A DNA stretch of 64,000 nt from NCBI RefSeq assembly GCF_001548375.1, contig NZ_AP017295.1:2886501-2950500 (forward strand). The letters run 5' to 3'. Below, one piece after another: positions 62,876-64,000 of this stretch. This DNA comes from Nostoc sp. NIES-3756 (GTDB lineage Bacteria; Cyanobacteriota; Cyanobacteriia; Cyanobacteriales; Nostocaceae). Position 1 is the first letter of the stretch, and the number at the start of each line of letters is the position of its first letter. A program made the position numbers and the translations under genes. Under the pieces are notes generated by a model. It was not told where the DNA came from and did no database searches. It saw nothing but the letters and a program-made list of their open reading frames with translations.

Positions 62876-64000
62876 ATGACTGAACAACAGGGTAAAGTAT
62901 ACCTTGTCGGCGCGGGGCCGGGCGATGTTGCATACCTGACAGTGAAAGCTTATAATCTTTTGGCGGCGGCTCAAGTGTTAGTTTATGATGCCCTAGTAGA
63001 TGAGCAATTGTTAGAGTGTGTATCACCTGATTGTCTTAAAGTAGATGTAGGCAAACGTGGCGGTAAACCTAGCACACCACAAGCCGACATTAATAATTTA
63101 CTAGTTAAATTCTGCCAAGAAGGTCAATTAGTCGTCAGGTTAAAATCAGGCGATCCCTTTATTTTCGGGCGCTGTACTTCAGAAATTGAAGCTTTAAAAG
63201 CCGCAGGTTGTGAATTTGAAGTTGTACCGGGAATTTCCTCAGCCACAGCCGCACCCTTATTAGCAGGAATACCTCTCACAGATCCCGTGATGAGTCGCTG
63301 TTTTGCAGTGTTGACAGCCCACGAAGTTGAAGCTTTAAATTGGGAAGCCCTGTCACGGTTAGACACCCTAGTAATATTAATGGGTGGGAAAAACCTTGCA
63401 GATATTGTACATGAACTTTTACGCAGAGGGCGATCGCACCTCACACCCATAGCCATTATTCGCTGGGCAGGAACCCCCAGTCAAGAAGTTTGGGCTGGTC
63501 AACTGGGCAATATTTTAGAACAGACGGCTGGTGTATCCCTCTCTCCTGTTGTCATCGTCATTGGTGAAGTTGTTGGGCTACGTAATTACCTACAACCTGA
63601 GAAAATATCTTCAGAGAACTCAACCACACCTATGTCTAGCAACCTCCCCCTCACTGGCAAAACCATCTTAGTCACCCGTTCCGTGGGACAATCGAGTCAA
63701 TTTAGCGATCGGCTAACGGCATTTGGCGCTACAGTAATTGAAATGCCGACCTTAGAAATAGTCCCCCCTTCTAGTTGGGATGAATTAGATCAGGCGATCG
63801 CAAATATATCCAACTTCGACTGGTTAATTCTCACCTCTACCAACGGTGTAGATTATTTCTTTGAAAGACTCAATACCCAAGGTAAAGATACTCGCGCTTT
63901 AGCTGGGCTAAAAATAGCCGTTGTCGGTGAAAAAACCTCTCAAAGCCTCAAACAAAGAGGACTCCAACCTGATTTTATCCCCCCTAACTTTGTAGCTGAT
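62876..64000 (+). CDS. cobA-hemD: Uroporphyrinogen-III C-methyltransferase fused to uroporphyrinogen-III synthase (3' end missing)
   Basis: The frame runs off the window after 375 codons. Residues about 5-250 are a SAM-dependent uroporphyrinogen-III methyltransferase: VYLVGAGPGD (8-17), VDVGKRGGKPSTPQ, VRLKSGDPFIFGR and VPGISSATAAP. From about residue 260 a HemD-type domain begins (LTGKTILVTRSVGQSSQFSDRLTAFGATVIEMPTLEI, then TSTNGVDYFF). The fusion links formation of uroporphyrinogen III with its methylation to precorrin-2, the entry to sirohaem and corrins. The start is fixed by the conserved beginning; the true C-terminus is outside. Confidence 0.9.
   Translation, partial: MTEQQGKVYLVGAGPGDVAYLTVKAYNLLAAAQVLVYDALVDEQLLECVSPDCLKVDVGKRGGKPSTPQADINNLLVKFCQEGQLVVRLKSGDPFIFGRCTSEIEALKAAGCEFEVVPGISSATAAPLLAGIPLTDPVMSRCFAVLTAHEVEALNWEALSRLDTLVILMGGKNLADIVHELLRRGRSHLTPIAIIRWAGTPSQEVWAGQLGNILEQTAGVSLSPVVIVIGEVVGLRNYLQPEKISSENSTTPMSSNLPLTGKTILVTRSVGQSSQFSDRLTAFGATVIEMPTLEIVPPSSWDELDQAIANISNFDWLILTSTNGVDYFFERLNTQGKDTRALAGLKIAVVGEKTSQSLKQRGLQPDFIPPNFVAD

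Overview
The window looks like the chromosome of a heterocyst-forming cyanobacterium of the Nostoc/Anabaena group. The signs are many HIP1 octamers (GCGATCGC), short tandem heptamer repeats between genes, NtcA-type GTA-N8-TAC boxes before ammonium transporter genes, an SbtA/SbtB bicarbonate pair, PEP-CTERM and haemagglutinin-type secreted proteins, and large STAND/WD40 and caspase proteins. No rRNA or tRNA gene was seen.

Layout. 1-1549 (-): glycine betaine/choline-type ABC transporter (binding protein cut by the window edge, permease, ATPase). 1790-4466 (-): ABC-2 exporter pair. 5062-6699 (+): secreted DUF1400-type hydrolase. 7013-14964 (-): a tight four-gene operon of a small membrane protein, a metallophosphoesterase-SIR2 fusion, a STAND NTPase with 14 WD40 repeats, and a YbaK-like domain fused to a probable tRNA-dependent cyclodipeptide synthase. 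This reads as a multi-component conflict (immunity) system and is the best candidate here for something undescribed. 15390-27450 (-): eleven close-packed genes (GH13, VOC, GMC oxidoreductase, four SnoaL/NTF2-like proteins, one of them fused to a tautomerase, ThDP enzyme, two DJ-1/PfpI proteins, AGE-type epimerase), with a GH63 glucosidase upstream at 28589-31246. It looks like an unassigned sugar or small-molecule pathway.

31549-35267: PEP-CTERM protein, IS630-type transposase remnant, an array of eleven 21-bp units that each fold as a GNRA-tetraloop hairpin, an EACC1-like protein and a convergent caspase-TPR protein (a second conflict module). 35655-42011: TpsA-like exoprotein, SDR, GH57 hydrolase, TspO-like protein. 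42382-43083: ten-repeat CRISPR array without cas genes nearby. 43244-46034: RnfD/NqrB-like membrane protein, DUF2330 protein, small membrane protein. 46317-49412: sbtA-sbtB, convergent nagA, purE.

50213-53484: two ammonium transporters with NtcA boxes upstream. 53595-56493: SGNH hydrolase, ispH, EVE-domain protein. 56499-60658: secreted repeat protein, M4 protease of protealysin type with an emfourin-like inhibitor, BtuF-like protein. 61073-64000: GAF-PAS histidine kinase that seems to have lost its N-terminus, and a cobA-hemD fusion cut by the window end.

Housekeeping and nutrient genes (Ci uptake, ammonium uptake, isoprenoid, purine, tetrapyrrole) fill the right half. The left half carries more accessory genes. 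Functions come from motif recognition by eye. No database search was possible.
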